DNA of 46,686 nt from Malonomonas rubra (GTDB lineage Bacteria; Desulfobacterota; Desulfuromonadia; Desulfuromonadales; Geopsychrobacteraceae): the NCBI RefSeq assembly GCF_003247215.1, contig NZ_QKAP01000006.1, positions 1 to 46,686 of the forward strand, given 5' to 3'. The translations under genes and the position numbers were made by a program. A model generated the notes under the pieces. The model made no database searches. It saw only the letters and a list, made by a program, of their open reading frames with translations, and was not told the origin of the DNA. Positions 34,231 through 42,795 of the stretch are shown here, piece by piece (the stretch's first letter is position 1; every line of letters starts with the position of its first letter).

Positions 34231-34494
34231 TCAATCAACAGGTGTGTGAAACTTACAATCGCTAACAGCCAGTTTATCAGGTTCTTTTTTATGTCGCTGA
34301 CAAGGCTTTGCACAAACTTCTTCGATGTACCGACAGTAGACAGGTTCTGGTCCCGACCTTATAGGCAAAACTTGCTTACACTTTCTACAAGTAGTCAGAT
34401 CGTGAAAGTTAAATGTACCGCAATTTTCGCATTTGCTGGGTTTTGGTTTTGGTGGTTTACAACCGCCACAATAAGGGTTGCAGGTCCAACACAT
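34231..34494 (-). CDS. Small cysteine-rich zinc-ribbon-like protein
   Basis: An 87-residue protein with about twelve Cys: MCWTCNPYCGGCKPPKPK at the start, then CENCGTF, CRKCKQ and further Cys to the C-terminus. Pairs CxxC at regular distance suggest two or more zinc ribbons or a metallothionein-like metal store. It is encoded against the direction of the surrounding operon, but a good minus-strand terminator lies directly after it, which supports a real gene. The ribosome-binding site is weak (AGAGAA). I recognise short Cys-rich proteins of this type from anaerobe redox loci but know no function. Confidence 0.65.
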   Translation of the reverse strand: MCWTCNPYCGGCKPPKPKPSKCENCGTFNFHDLTTCRKCKQVLPIRSGPEPVYCRYIEEVCAKPCQRHKKEPDKLAVSDCKFHTPVD

Positions 34495-34616
34495 AAATGT
34501 TTCTCTAAAAAGTTTAGTTTGTAGATTATTTATAAAATGAAGTTACTACAGAATAAACTGTAGCACCAAGAAGTCTTTTTATAAATAACGCATTAACAAC
34601 GGAAAGGAATTTAATC

Positions 34617-34766
34617 ATGGCAGACGAAAAAAAGAAGATTCAAAAGCCTCTGAATCCGCTCGCAGCAAAACCTGGCCAGAACTATGGCTCTACCAAGTTT
34701 AAGCCTTCTAAAGAATACAAAGGTGGTGAAATCACCTTTGACGAAGAAAAAGACGAAAAAAAGTAA
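34617..34766 (+). CDS. Small charged protein, 49 residues, unknown
   Basis: ATG at 34617 with GGAAAGGA upstream opens a 49-residue frame: an N-terminal ADEKKKIQKPLNPLAAKPG part, a middle NYGSTKFKP and an acidic-basic tail ending DEEKDEKK. It is very hydrophilic, with no Cys and no membrane segment. The good ribosome site and its place between the enzyme genes and the zinc-ribbon gene at 34840 argue for a real gene. Function is unknown; it could be a small partner or assembly protein. Confidence 0.55.
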   Translation: MADEKKKIQKPLNPLAAKPGQNYGSTKFKPSKEYKGGEITFDEEKDEKK

Positions 34767-34839
34767 TTAAACAATATAGACACAAATAACTTTAGATCTA
34801 TTCGTAGTATGTATTTGTGTCAAACGAAAGGAGAGTATT

Positions 34840-34974
34840 ATGTGTTTTAGACCTGGCGGTGTTGAAAAACCGCAAGAATGCCCGAAATGCGGCAAAAAAC
34901 TGGTAGCCATCGGTGGTGTCAAACAAAAGGCCTGCCCGTTCTGCAAAACTCCTCTGACTGAGGAAGCTCCTTAA
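34840..34974 (+). CDS. Small zinc-ribbon protein, 44 residues
   Basis: ATG at 34840, with AAAGGAGAG upstream, starts a 44-residue protein: MCFRPGG, then CPKCGKK and CPFCKTP. Two CxxC pairs 15 residues apart are a classic zinc-ribbon or rubredoxin-like site, so one Zn or Fe can be bound. It is the last gene before the long hairpin at 35045-35096. Proteins starting MCFRP with such pairs occur beside anaerobic redox enzymes, but no function is established to my knowledge. Confidence 0.65.
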   Translation: MCFRPGGVEKPQECPKCGKKLVAIGGVKQKACPFCKTPLTEEAP

Positions 34975-35044
34975 ATAGAGCGATATTGAAACCACTGGGA
35001 TAGTTAGCCCGGTGTACATTTCGACCCCAAAACAACAAAGGTCG

Positions 35045-35096
35045 GTGCCTGTCGGGGGTGAAACACGCCTCCGTTTAAGCCTCCCCCGACAGGCAC
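35045..35096 (+). terminator. Large hairpin ending the 31367 operon
   Basis: GTGCCTGTCGGGGG (35045-35058) and CCCCCGACAGGCAC (35083-35096) are perfect 14-bp inverted repeats with a 24-base loop. A short ATTT follows. It probably stops transcription or protects the RNA end, and it lies only about 33 bases before the next gene. Confidence 0.6.
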
Positions 35097-35129
35097 ATTT
35101 GCGCCGCTCTCAAGCGAAGGATAATGAGA

Positions 35130-36392
35130 ATGTCAGATCAAAACTATAATCGTTGGTTGATACTGGCTGCTGCCGTGATCATGAATCTCTGTATCGGCAC
35201 ATTGTACGCCTGGAGTGTTTTTGCAAAACCCCTTGGCGCCCTGTTTTCCTGGGCTCCCCCGGCTCTCGCCCTGGCCTTTACCATTAACCATGGCCTCAGT
35301 CCTGTTTCCATGATCGGTGGCGGCTTTATCCAAGACAAGTTAGGTTCAAAAACCACCATCGTTATCGGTGGCCTGATGTTCACAGCCGGTCTTATTCTAA
35401 CTGGTTTCATAGCTGAAGGTTCGTCAATCAGCATGCTGTACCTGTCCTACAGCACCTTGGCAGGTGTTGGTGGCGGCGTTGTTTACGCCGGCACTATGGG
35501 CAACACAGTTAAATTTTTCCCCGACAAGCGCGGCTTGGCAGCAGGTATCTGCGCTGCCGGTTATGGTTGCGGTGCCATGCTCATGGCCCCTATCGCCAGT
35601 TACCTGATCGAAAAATACGGTATTCTGACCTGCTTCCAGATCCTCGGTTCCGTATTCTTTTTAGTCATTGCTCTTGCTCTGACAGTAACCAAGAGAGCAC
35701 CCGCAAATTACAAACCTGCCGGCTGGATTCCACCAGCAACCTCTAAGGTCCAAACAAACACCAACGATAACACTTGGACCCAGATGATCAGCCAGGGAAT
35801 CTGGTGGGTTATCATGATCATGCTCTATTGTGGTGCCATGTCCGGCCTGATGGTTGTTGCCCACGCCTCTCCGATCGGTCAGTTGATGTTCAACCTGTCA
35901 CCGATTAAAGCTGCATTCTTTGTCAGTATCATTACTTTGGCAAATGCAATCGGCCGAGTTGGGTTCGGTGCCCTTTCCGACAAAATCGGTCGTTCCAATA
36001 CCATTATGCTGATGTACGTTGTTTCGGCTCTCTCCATGCTTAACCTGACCTTCACCAGTTCCGTAGCTGGTTTTGCGATTTCCGGTATGGGTGTTGGTGC
36101 GGTTTTCGGTGGATTCCTCTGCCTGGTGCCGCCGATTATCGGCGAGCGTTACGGTTTGAAAAACTTTGGTGTCAACTACGGTGTGACCTTCATCGGCTTC
36201 AGCCTCGCCGCCCTAACAGGTCCGCTGCTGGCTGCAAAAGTCCGAGTTGCCACCGGCGACTACAATCAGGCCTTCTGGATTGCTCTGGGCGTGAATATAG
36301 TCGGCCTTGTTTTTGCTCTTATCTACAGAACAATGGACAATAAAAGTACCGCAGCAAAAGCTGCCTATGCTAAAAAATCGCTTGCCAGTTAA
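35130..36392 (+). CDS. OFA-type MFS transporter (oxalate/formate antiporter-like)
   Basis: A 420-residue carrier with twelve hydrophobic segments. The first segment, ILAAAVIMNLCIGTLYAWSVF, and the LGSKTTIVIGG loop are typical of the OFA family, which carries oxalate, formate and other small carboxylates. Motif ALSDKIGRSN sits between segments 8 and 9. I prefer the second ATG (35130), because AAGG stands at better distance from it than from 35124. A terminator follows at 36405. It probably imports the substrate of the enzyme upstream or exports its product; the solute is not evident. Confidence 0.85.
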   Translation: MSDQNYNRWLILAAAVIMNLCIGTLYAWSVFAKPLGALFSWAPPALALAFTINHGLSPVSMIGGGFIQDKLGSKTTIVIGGLMFTAGLILTGFIAEGSSISMLYLSYSTLAGVGGGVVYAGTMGNTVKFFPDKRGLAAGICAAGYGCGAMLMAPIASYLIEKYGILTCFQILGSVFFLVIALALTVTKRAPANYKPAGWIPPATSKVQTNTNDNTWTQMISQGIWWVIMIMLYCGAMSGLMVVAHASPIGQLMFNLSPIKAAFFVSIITLANAIGRVGFGALSDKIGRSNTIMLMYVVSALSMLNLTFTSSVAGFAISGMGVGAVFGGFLCLVPPIIGERYGLKNFGVNYGVTFIGFSLAALTGPLLAAKVRVATGDYNQAFWIALGVNIVGLVFALIYRTMDNKSTAAKAAYAKKSLAS

Positions 36393-36404
36393 ATAAGCGT
36401 CTGA

Positions 36405-36447
36405 CGGGACCTCCTACCAAGGGTGGTCCCGATCAGATTTTCTTTTT
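36405..36447 (+). terminator. Rho-independent terminator after the OFA carrier
   Basis: CGGGACC (36405-36411) pairs with GGTCCCG (36425-36431), and a T-rich run (ATTTTCTTTTT) follows to 36447. Confidence 0.7.
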
Positions 36448-36480
36448 GCCGGTACCCGTGAAACCGTGCGGGTACCGGCA
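36447..36480. repeat. Perfect inverted repeat before the TetR gene
   Basis: TGCCGGTACCCG (36447-36458) and CGGGTACCGGCA (36469-36480) are perfect 12-bp arms around ten bases. It lies 17 bases before the TetR ATG at 36497, so it could be the operator for autoregulation; an RNA hairpin in the leader is the other reading. Confidence 0.5.
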
Positions 36481-36496
36481 GAACGGCTTACAAACT

Positions 36497-37078
36497 ATGC
36501 TGGAACGTATTCAGATAGAAACCCTGCGCTTGATGAACGAAAAAGGGATGAATTTTACCGTCGCAGAACTGGCAACCCAACTGGCCGTCAGCAAGCGCTG
36601 TATCTACGAACGCTTTGCGTCTAAAACAGACCTTGTCGTATCCGTACTCGACGAGATTCTCGCCGACCTGCAATTGCAGGTACGGAAAATCGTTCGGTCA
36701 CGACAGATGGAGACAATCGATAAACTGAAAGCACTGATGACCATGTCACCCAAAGCCCTCGGACCGCTCAGTTCGCGGTTGATCGCTGATGTCAAACGGC
36801 TGCTGCCGGAGCAATGGATCAGCTTCGAGATTTTTTTTGACGACAGGTGGCAGGAAATCCAAAACCTCGTTGAACAAGGTGTTCAGCAAGGGCTATTTAG
36901 ACCGGTCGACCTGACAATTTTACAACAGATCTACCGCGGCGCGATCAATGAGCTCATTGAATATCAATATTTAACCCGATGCAACCAGACGTTTCATAAT
37001 GCAATTGTGGCGGCGACTGACATGCTCATCTATGGTGTCATCTCCCATGAAAAGCGACAAATCGAACAAGGCTGCTAG
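36497..37078 (+). CDS. TetR-family transcriptional regulator
   Basis: A 193-residue regulator with an N-terminal HTH (FTVAELATQLAVSKRCIYERFASKTDLV) and a helical C-terminal ligand domain. TetR proteins repress until they bind a small ligand. The start at 36497 places the HTH in the normal position; no strong ribosome site is visible and the preceding bases hold an inverted repeat. It is adjacent to the aromatic-acid-type carrier at 37148 and on the same strand, so it probably controls that gene or itself. Confidence 0.82.
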   Translation: MLERIQIETLRLMNEKGMNFTVAELATQLAVSKRCIYERFASKTDLVVSVLDEILADLQLQVRKIVRSRQMETIDKLKALMTMSPKALGPLSSRLIADVKRLLPEQWISFEIFFDDRWQEIQNLVEQGVQQGLFRPVDLTILQQIYRGAINELIEYQYLTRCNQTFHNAIVAATDMLIYGVISHEKRQIEQGC

Positions 37079-37147
37079 CCGTTTGTCATATTGTCCCGGC
37101 TACCTCTGATCAACAATGGTCAACGTGACTTTAATGGAGGTTCCAAA

Positions 37148-38491
37148 GTGGAAAAAGTAATTAACGTCAATGAAGCATTTGACGATCTACCCTTTTCCTT
37201 TTATCAGATTTGGGTCTGCCTGCTCTGCTTCTCCGTCGTCTTTTTCGACGGCTTCGACCTGACAGTCATTGGGGTCACCATCCCGAAGATTGCCACCCAT
37301 CTTAATGCCAGTCCGGCAGAATTAGGACTGGCCGTCAGCGCCGGCCAACTGGGGCCGATGCTCGGCGCAGTTATCATCGGCATGTTGGCTGACCGTGTCG
37401 GACGTAAAAAGACCATGTTTTTCTGCGCACTGGTCTTCGGCTTCTTCACATTCATGATTTCCCACATTTCCAGTGTCGAGGAGCTGGCCCTGTACCGTTT
37501 CCTGGCCGGACTCGGCATGGGTGGCGCCATTCCCAACGCACTGGCTTTCGGCAGCGAGTATGCTCCCTCCAGGTTGCGTGCTTCACTGTCGCTTTACATG
37601 TGGGCGGGGATGCCGACCGGCGCCATGATCGCCGCCTTTTCAGCGTCCTATCTGCTACCCAACTACGGTTGGCAGTCCGTCTATTTTATTGGTGGCTTGG
37701 TCCCGGTGATCATCGCCTTTATAATCTTGCTGTTTCTCCCAGAATCCCTCCAGCACCTGGTTGGTAGCGGTTCCAAGAAAGCAATGGACAAGGCTTATGG
37801 AATTCTCAGCCGTATCAACCAGAATCTGCCGAGCGCCAACAATGTCAAACTGACCATGCCGACCACAACCAAAGAAAGCAAAGGATCGGTCAAGACCCTC
37901 TTTACCGGCGATCGCATGGTGACAACCCTGCTGATCTGGCTGCTTTTCTACTTAAGCTTCTATCTGCTCTGGATTCTGTTCTCCTGGGTCCCGACCCTGC
38001 TCAAACAGAGCGGCGCAACGGTTCAGCAATACAGCATGGGCTTTGCCTTTATCCACATGGGCTCGGTCATCGCCTGCTTCTGCATTGGCCGCTGTATGAG
38101 TAAATTTAACAAGCTCAACGTTGTTAAGTATCTATTTATCGGTGCCTTTATCGCGATGCTTGCCTTCGGCTATTTCTCATCCCACAGTTTCTACATCGTC
38201 ATCGTGGTTTCGATTTTCACCGGGATGCTGGTCAATGGAGGCAACTCTTCACTGATGGGACTGGCCTCAGCCGTCTATCCATCAGAAGCACGTGCAACCG
38301 GGATCGGCTGGGCTTACGGAATCGGTAAGATCGGCTCCCTCATCGCTCCGGTTATCGGCGGTCTCTATTTGTCGCGCAACTGGAGTGTTTTCAAGATTTG
38401 CGCAATTAACGGCTCAAGCGCTCTGGTCATTGCCGTGATCGTTATCATCTTGCAACGCTATATGCGCGCGTCGGCAAGCGGCGAGGTTTGA
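37148..38491 (+). CDS. AAHS-family aromatic acid:H+ symporter (MFS)
   Basis: A 447-residue carrier of the aromatic acid:H+ symporter family. The first segment holds FDGFDLTVIGVTIPKI, with the DGxD motif needed for aromatic acid transport, and GMLADRVGRKKT forms the loop between segments 2 and 3. The family includes PcaK and BenK, which import 4-hydroxybenzoate, benzoate and protocatechuate. GGAGG lies eight bases before the GTG at 37148. A strong terminator follows at 38521. It is the best single clue that the cluster handles an aromatic or cyclic carboxylic acid. Confidence 0.85.
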   Translation: MEKVINVNEAFDDLPFSFYQIWVCLLCFSVVFFDGFDLTVIGVTIPKIATHLNASPAELGLAVSAGQLGPMLGAVIIGMLADRVGRKKTMFFCALVFGFFTFMISHISSVEELALYRFLAGLGMGGAIPNALAFGSEYAPSRLRASLSLYMWAGMPTGAMIAAFSASYLLPNYGWQSVYFIGGLVPVIIAFIILLFLPESLQHLVGSGSKKAMDKAYGILSRINQNLPSANNVKLTMPTTTKESKGSVKTLFTGDRMVTTLLIWLLFYLSFYLLWILFSWVPTLLKQSGATVQQYSMGFAFIHMGSVIACFCIGRCMSKFNKLNVVKYLFIGAFIAMLAFGYFSSHSFYIVIVVSIFTGMLVNGGNSSLMGLASAVYPSEARATGIGWAYGIGKIGSLIAPVIGGLYLSRNWSVFKICAINGSSALVIAVIVIILQRYMRASASGEV

Positions 38492-38520
38492 TCCAAAACC
38501 AAATCAGTTCCTAGAATCTT

Positions 38521-38561
38521 ATGCCCCATAAGTCAGCACAGACTTATGGGGCATTTTCTTT
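38521..38561 (+). terminator. Rho-independent terminator after the AAHS carrier
   Basis: ATGCCCCATAAGTC (38521-38534) and GACTTATGGGGCAT (38541-38554) form a perfect 14-bp stem with a six-base loop, then TTTCTTT. Confidence 0.85.
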
Positions 38562-38597
38562 CCCTGGTCGCATATCTGACGACTCTTATTCCAGTCA

Positions 38598-38797
38598 TGA
38601 GACAGGGAATCCCAAAACGAGACAGTATCCGTCCACTGAAAAGTCCATGAATTTCGAGCGCTGCGCCGCATCTCCGCAGTCTATAAGCGACAAACCAAGA
38701 CATGACGGCGTTAGAATGCAGGGAACCGTGTCCCAAGTAAGGTTTGGCTTGTTTTTTGTAGTAAACAGAAGCAAAAGTTCCGCGGATTGCTATGTGC
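38598..38797 (+). promoter_or_regulatory. Candidate activator site and weak sigma-54 promoter of the trigger-factor-like gene
   Basis: A TGAGAC half-site (38598-38603) and ATCCCA-AAA-CGAGAC (38609-38623) resemble the dyads before the other operons. Two possible -24/-12 elements follow: TTGGC-TTGTTTT-TTGTA (GG at 38746, GT instead of GC) and GG-N10-GC at 38784-38797. Neither is a strong match. The 380 bases between 38491 and 38873 hold a terminator and these sites, and no gene that I can see. Confidence 0.35.
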
Positions 38798-38872
38798 AGG
38801 AGACCTTGTTTAAAGATTTTCGTCAAAGCGCTGCTCTCTGAGAGACTCCACATAAAGAACAGGAGAATAACC

Positions 38873-39910
38873 ATGACGGTCACAATGTTGAAATCGAGCG
38901 AAGAAGAAGCTCTCTTCAAAATTGAAATCGACGCCGATACGATCGAAAAAGCGATCACAGCGGAATTCGTGAAAGCGACGGAGAAAGAGAACAAACCGCC
39001 ACAGGGTTTGCCATTAAGCATCCGTGCCATGATGGCCAAGCACCCGGATCTGGAGAGGATTGCAGCGAAGGCTCTGAACAATATTTTGCCTTCCTACTAC
39101 ATGAGCGCCCTCAAGACGCTCGACCTGGCTCCGATGACCTACCCGAAAATCATGCCGCAGGAAACCAAGCTGGGAGCGCCCTGTGTCGTCAAAATCCAGG
39201 TTGCCCTGGAACCCAAAATCGCTCTGGTGAAATACGAGGGGCTGGAAGCGAGCTATGTCCCGGTAGTCGTCACGGAAGAGGATGTGAATCAACAGGTTAA
39301 GGGGATAAAACAGCAACGAGGTGCTGCCAATGATGAAAAACTGCTCGCCAACCTCCCTTTCGATTCGATCGAGGCGTTCACGGCCGAAGTGCATACGTCC
39401 CTGTTGACACTGGCGCAAGAAAGTACCGAACGGAACATCAAACAAGCGGTCATTAAAAAATTAATCGAAGAAAACCCCTGCCCGCTCAGGGAAGAGGCGG
39501 TCGAGCAGCAGATCATGCTGCAGATCAACCAGTTCCGCCAGCATGTCGGCGGAAAAAAGTTCGACGATTACCTCAAAACGACAAATCGGACCCTGGAGGA
39601 CGCGAAAAAGGAAATTCGCCCGGAAGCCGAGGCAACCGTCAGGAAAAATCTGCTGTTGTCGGCGATAGCGGACAGCCTGCAACTTGAAGTCACGGAAGAA
39701 GACATCAAAAAGGCTCTTTTGCAGCAGGAAAACTCCATCATGGATATGGCTCTCAATTTCGATGCGCGCCTCAAGCGTCTGGAAAAGACCCCTGGAGCCA
39801 AAGAGCAACTTATCCACTCGATCCGGCTGACAAAGGCAACCGATTACATTATCGACAAAGCGACCCTGAGTGAAGAAGAGCCGGTTCGAGTCCTGGAAGA
39901 GCGGCGCTAG
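38873..39910 (+). CDS. Trigger-factor-like chaperone without PPIase domain
   Basis: A 345-residue protein with the N-terminal and C-terminal helical domains of trigger factor (EEDVNQQVKGIKQQ and the long helical tail). The central FKBP-type PPIase domain of about 85 residues is missing: a short linker around residue 150-160 joins directly to the C-terminal domain (LLANLPFDSIEAFTAEV). The ribosome-docking signature GFRxGKxP is changed to PQGLPLSI, so it may not bind the ribosome exit site. CAGGAG precedes the ATG. A dedicated chaperone for one of the large cofactor enzymes of the cluster is a reasonable inference. Confidence 0.75.
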   Translation: MTVTMLKSSEEEALFKIEIDADTIEKAITAEFVKATEKENKPPQGLPLSIRAMMAKHPDLERIAAKALNNILPSYYMSALKTLDLAPMTYPKIMPQETKLGAPCVVKIQVALEPKIALVKYEGLEASYVPVVVTEEDVNQQVKGIKQQRGAANDEKLLANLPFDSIEAFTAEVHTSLLTLAQESTERNIKQAVIKKLIEENPCPLREEAVEQQIMLQINQFRQHVGGKKFDDYLKTTNRTLEDAKKEIRPEAEATVRKNLLLSAIADSLQLEVTEEDIKKALLQQENSIMDMALNFDARLKRLEKTPGAKEQLIHSIRLTKATDYIIDKATLSEEEPVRVLEERR

Positions 39911-40036
39911 CAGCAGCAGTCGTTGCTCGCGCATCCAGCCAATGCCGGCAGAAATTTTATTTACCTTGGCTTTTGTATAAACCTCAAGACGTGACGCTCA
40001 CGAAATATCTGGGGATTTCGACAAAAAGGAGAAACA

Positions 40037-40411
40037 ATGGCTACCGTTTGGACAACAATGGAAAAGGCGGAAAACGGTCGGTATGTAGAGTCCGGCTTTC
40101 ATACAACCGAACCTGAAAACTGGCTACGCTGTATCAATGTAGATGACCCGGAAGATTTCATTGCCCACATGCGCCGCTTCAGAACCATTCCTCCAACTCC
40201 CCTGTCCAGGGATGAGTATGAAGAAATGTGCAAAGAATACGGCGTATCTCCGCTGGAAGAGTCGGCACTCAATTTTTACGGCACAACAAGCAGTTCAATG
40301 GGCACCAACAACTACCGGCTCCACTCCAATCCAGACACCAGGGGCCTTGCTACCGCGAACAGAATCCACGAATTGCGTTACCGGGCAATCATGCGGAGCG
40401 AGCTGGCATAA
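40037..40411 (+). CDS. Conserved-looking small protein, unknown
   Basis: A 124-residue soluble protein with no recognised domain; it has only two Cys and no membrane segment. AAAAAGGAG before the ATG and its coding composition support a real gene. It lies between the trigger-factor-like gene and the OYE-family gene, 38 bases before the latter, so it is probably translated from the same transcript. Sequence features include VDDPEDFIAHMRRFRTIPPTPLS and a Ser/Thr-rich NFYGTTSSSMGTN segment. Confidence 0.65.
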   Translation: MATVWTTMEKAENGRYVESGFHTTEPENWLRCINVDDPEDFIAHMRRFRTIPPTPLSRDEYEEMCKEYGVSPLEESALNFYGTTSSSMGTNNYRLHSNPDTRGLATANRIHELRYRAIMRSELA

Positions 40412-40449
40412 AATTTCCTTGATTGTCCGGCTGGATTGAGGGAAAGACA

Positions 40450-42399
40450 ATGGAAAAAAAATATCCCAATCTGTGCAAGCCGATTAAGATCGGGAATACC
40501 TACTATAGAAACAGGATGTTCGGCGCTCCGATGGGAGGTACCGACATTACCGCTGACTGCACCATCGGCAGGGCTTCGACAGCTTTTTACGAGAATCGCG
40601 CCAAAGGCGGAGCCGCCACGGTGACCGTCAGTGAGCTTGTCGTTCATCCTGAAACTGAAGGCTCGCACATGTTCCATCTCGACCTGAAGACCGTCGGGGC
40701 ATTATCAAGCTTTGCCTACACGGCGGATGCCATCCGTCGTCACGGCGCCATTCCCAGTGTTGAGCTTTCGCATTCCGGCCAGTACGCGGGAACCTACCTG
40801 ACCGATAAAACCATAAAAGGCAGCCTCAACCAGTGGGGACCAAGCGACTGGACACGGCCGGACGGTCTTGAAGTAAAAGCGCTGACTGAAAAACTGATTC
40901 AGGACATCGTTAAAGCTTACGGCGAAACAGCAGGCCTGGCCAAAAGAGCCGGCTTCGAGATGATCATGGTTCATGGCGGTCATGGTTGGCTGATCAACCA
41001 GTTTTTGTCCCCCTATTTCAACCACAGAACAGATCAATACGGTGGATCACTGGAAAACCGGGGCAGATTTGCCCAGGAAGTTCTCGACAACATCCGCAAC
41101 GCTGTCGGACCGGGTTTTCCAATTGAATTCAGGCTCAGCGGCTCCGAACTTTTCGAAGGCGGCTATGATCTGGACGAAGGCATTGAAATTGCCAAATTGC
41201 TGGAATCTAGAATAGACCTGCTGCATGTTTCCGCCGGTACCTATCAACGAGGGTTTGGCCAAACCCACCCCTCGATGTTCCTGCCACATGGAAGCAATGT
41301 TTATCTGGCAGCCGAGATAAAGAGACATGTCAAGGTACCGGTCGCCACCGTCGGCGGCCTCAACGATCCGGAGATGATGGAAGAGATCATCGCTTCCGGA
41401 AAAGCAGATATCGTCGAGATGGCCAGGGCGCTGCTAGCAGACCCGAAACTACCGAAAAAAGTGATGGCAAACCGCGCTGACGACATTGTTCACTGCCTGA
41501 GGTGTTTCACCTGCATGGCTGAAAGAGCGATGACTGCAACCCGCCGCTGTGCAGTCAATCCGGTCATCGGACGCGAACTGGACGGAATGGAGATCAGCCC
41601 TGCAGCAGTTTCGAAAAAAGTCCTGGTTGTCGGTGGCGGTCCTGGCGGGCTACAGGCGGCACTGACCGCCGCCCAACGCGGACATCAGGTCATTCTTTGT
41701 GAAAAAGCAGCGCAGACCGGCGGCATTCTCGTCAGCGAACAAGCCATCCTCTTCAAACAGGAGATGTACAAACTCGGAACGACCCTGACGAAGCTGGCAC
41801 AGGACGCCGGTGTCGAAATCCGCTGCAATACGGAAGTGGACAAGGAGTTTGCAGCGCAAGTCAACGCTGACGCAATCATCATTGCAGCAGGATCGGAACC
41901 AATCGTGCCAGCCATCCCCGGTCTGGACAACGAACAGGTTATTATCGTCAACGATTATTATCTGAAAAAAGATCAGGTTGCCGAAACCGTCGTTATCCTT
42001 GGTGGCGGTCAAGCTGGCTGTGAAGCGGCTGTTCATCTGGCGATGGAAGGCAAATTAGTCCAACTGGTCGAGATGAGAGAAGAGCTTGCACCGGACGCCA
42101 ACATCCGCCACCGCCCTCTCCTGCTTGAAGAAATTAAAAAACAGGGCGTTGTGGTCAAAACTTCTCATAGAGGCCGTGAAGTTACGGCAGATGGAGTTCT
42201 CTGTGAGGATCAGGATGGTAACCAGATACTCGTACCGGGGAAAACCGTCATTTTCGCACTGGGCCAGAAACCACGCCGAGAGGTTGTTGACACGTTGCTT
42301 GATGCTGCTCCAGAGATCGCGACTATCGGCGACTGCGTCAAAGCCTCAACCATTACCACGGCAATTTACCAAGGCCACCACGCGGCCCTCGACCTTTAA
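40450..42399 (+). CDS. OYE-family Fe-S flavoenzyme (2-enoate/dienoyl-CoA reductase-like)
   Basis: A 649-residue enzyme with an N-terminal FMN-binding TIM barrel (residues 1 to about 340; HSGQYAG, HGGHGWLINQFLSP), a [4Fe-4S] site and a C-terminal FAD/NAD(P) module (VLVVGGGPGGLQA; VVILGGGQAGCEA). It resembles FadH, 2-enoate reductase and BaiCD/BaiH, which reduce activated C=C bonds. The cluster Cys are 349, 352, 355 and 367, spaced x2-x2-x11, where x2-x3-x11 or x12 is usual. AGGGA precedes the ATG at 40450. It could reduce an unsaturated ring or enoate made by the cluster's Mo/W enzymes. Confidence 0.87.
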   Translation: MEKKYPNLCKPIKIGNTYYRNRMFGAPMGGTDITADCTIGRASTAFYENRAKGGAATVTVSELVVHPETEGSHMFHLDLKTVGALSSFAYTADAIRRHGAIPSVELSHSGQYAGTYLTDKTIKGSLNQWGPSDWTRPDGLEVKALTEKLIQDIVKAYGETAGLAKRAGFEMIMVHGGHGWLINQFLSPYFNHRTDQYGGSLENRGRFAQEVLDNIRNAVGPGFPIEFRLSGSELFEGGYDLDEGIEIAKLLESRIDLLHVSAGTYQRGFGQTHPSMFLPHGSNVYLAAEIKRHVKVPVATVGGLNDPEMMEEIIASGKADIVEMARALLADPKLPKKVMANRADDIVHCLRCFTCMAERAMTATRRCAVNPVIGRELDGMEISPAAVSKKVLVVGGGPGGLQAALTAAQRGHQVILCEKAAQTGGILVSEQAILFKQEMYKLGTTLTKLAQDAGVEIRCNTEVDKEFAAQVNADAIIIAAGSEPIVPAIPGLDNEQVIIVNDYYLKKDQVAETVVILGGGQAGCEAAVHLAMEGKLVQLVEMREELAPDANIRHRPLLLEEIKKQGVVVKTSHRGREVTADGVLCEDQDGNQILVPGKTVIFALGQKPRREVVDTLLDAAPEIATIGDCVKASTITTAIYQGHHAALDL

Positions 42400-42467
42400 A
42401 AAGCAATCTATAACAACGCTGGAACTTGCAGACCAGGCAAGCGGGGAAGAATGGAAGGCGGTGAAAC

Positions 42468-42692
42468 ATGACAATGCGACTGGAAACAAACCCTGCAGAG
42501 CATGTTTTATCCAAAGAGGAAACCCAGCCCTCCCCTCAAAACATATGGTGCAAAATTTCGTTCCACTGGTTCAGGGACATCCTGCCATCCCTGCTCATTG
42601 CATTAATCGTCGGGGGATTGGCAATACAGGTGGTTGATTTTATTGATCAACATCGTCCGATCCAAACGATTGCTGCCATGGCTGAAAAATAA
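42468..42692 (+). CDS. Small single-span membrane protein, unknown
   Basis: A 74-residue protein with a hydrophilic first half and one hydrophobic segment (ILPSLLIALIVGGLAIQVVDFI), then a short polar tail. AAGGCGGTG precedes the ATG. It lies 68 bases after the OYE-family gene in the same direction. It may anchor a soluble partner to the membrane; nothing more can be said from the sequence. Confidence 0.55.
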   Translation: MTMRLETNPAEHVLSKEETQPSPQNIWCKISFHWFRDILPSLLIALIVGGLAIQVVDFIDQHRPIQTIAAMAEK

Positions 42693-42795
42693 ATAACGAA
42701 ATCAAATTGCACAATCTCCAAAATATTTTTCCCCTGCTCGTGCAAAATATCTACTTATCAATACGTTGAGAATACCCCCGTCCGATGGAACTATC

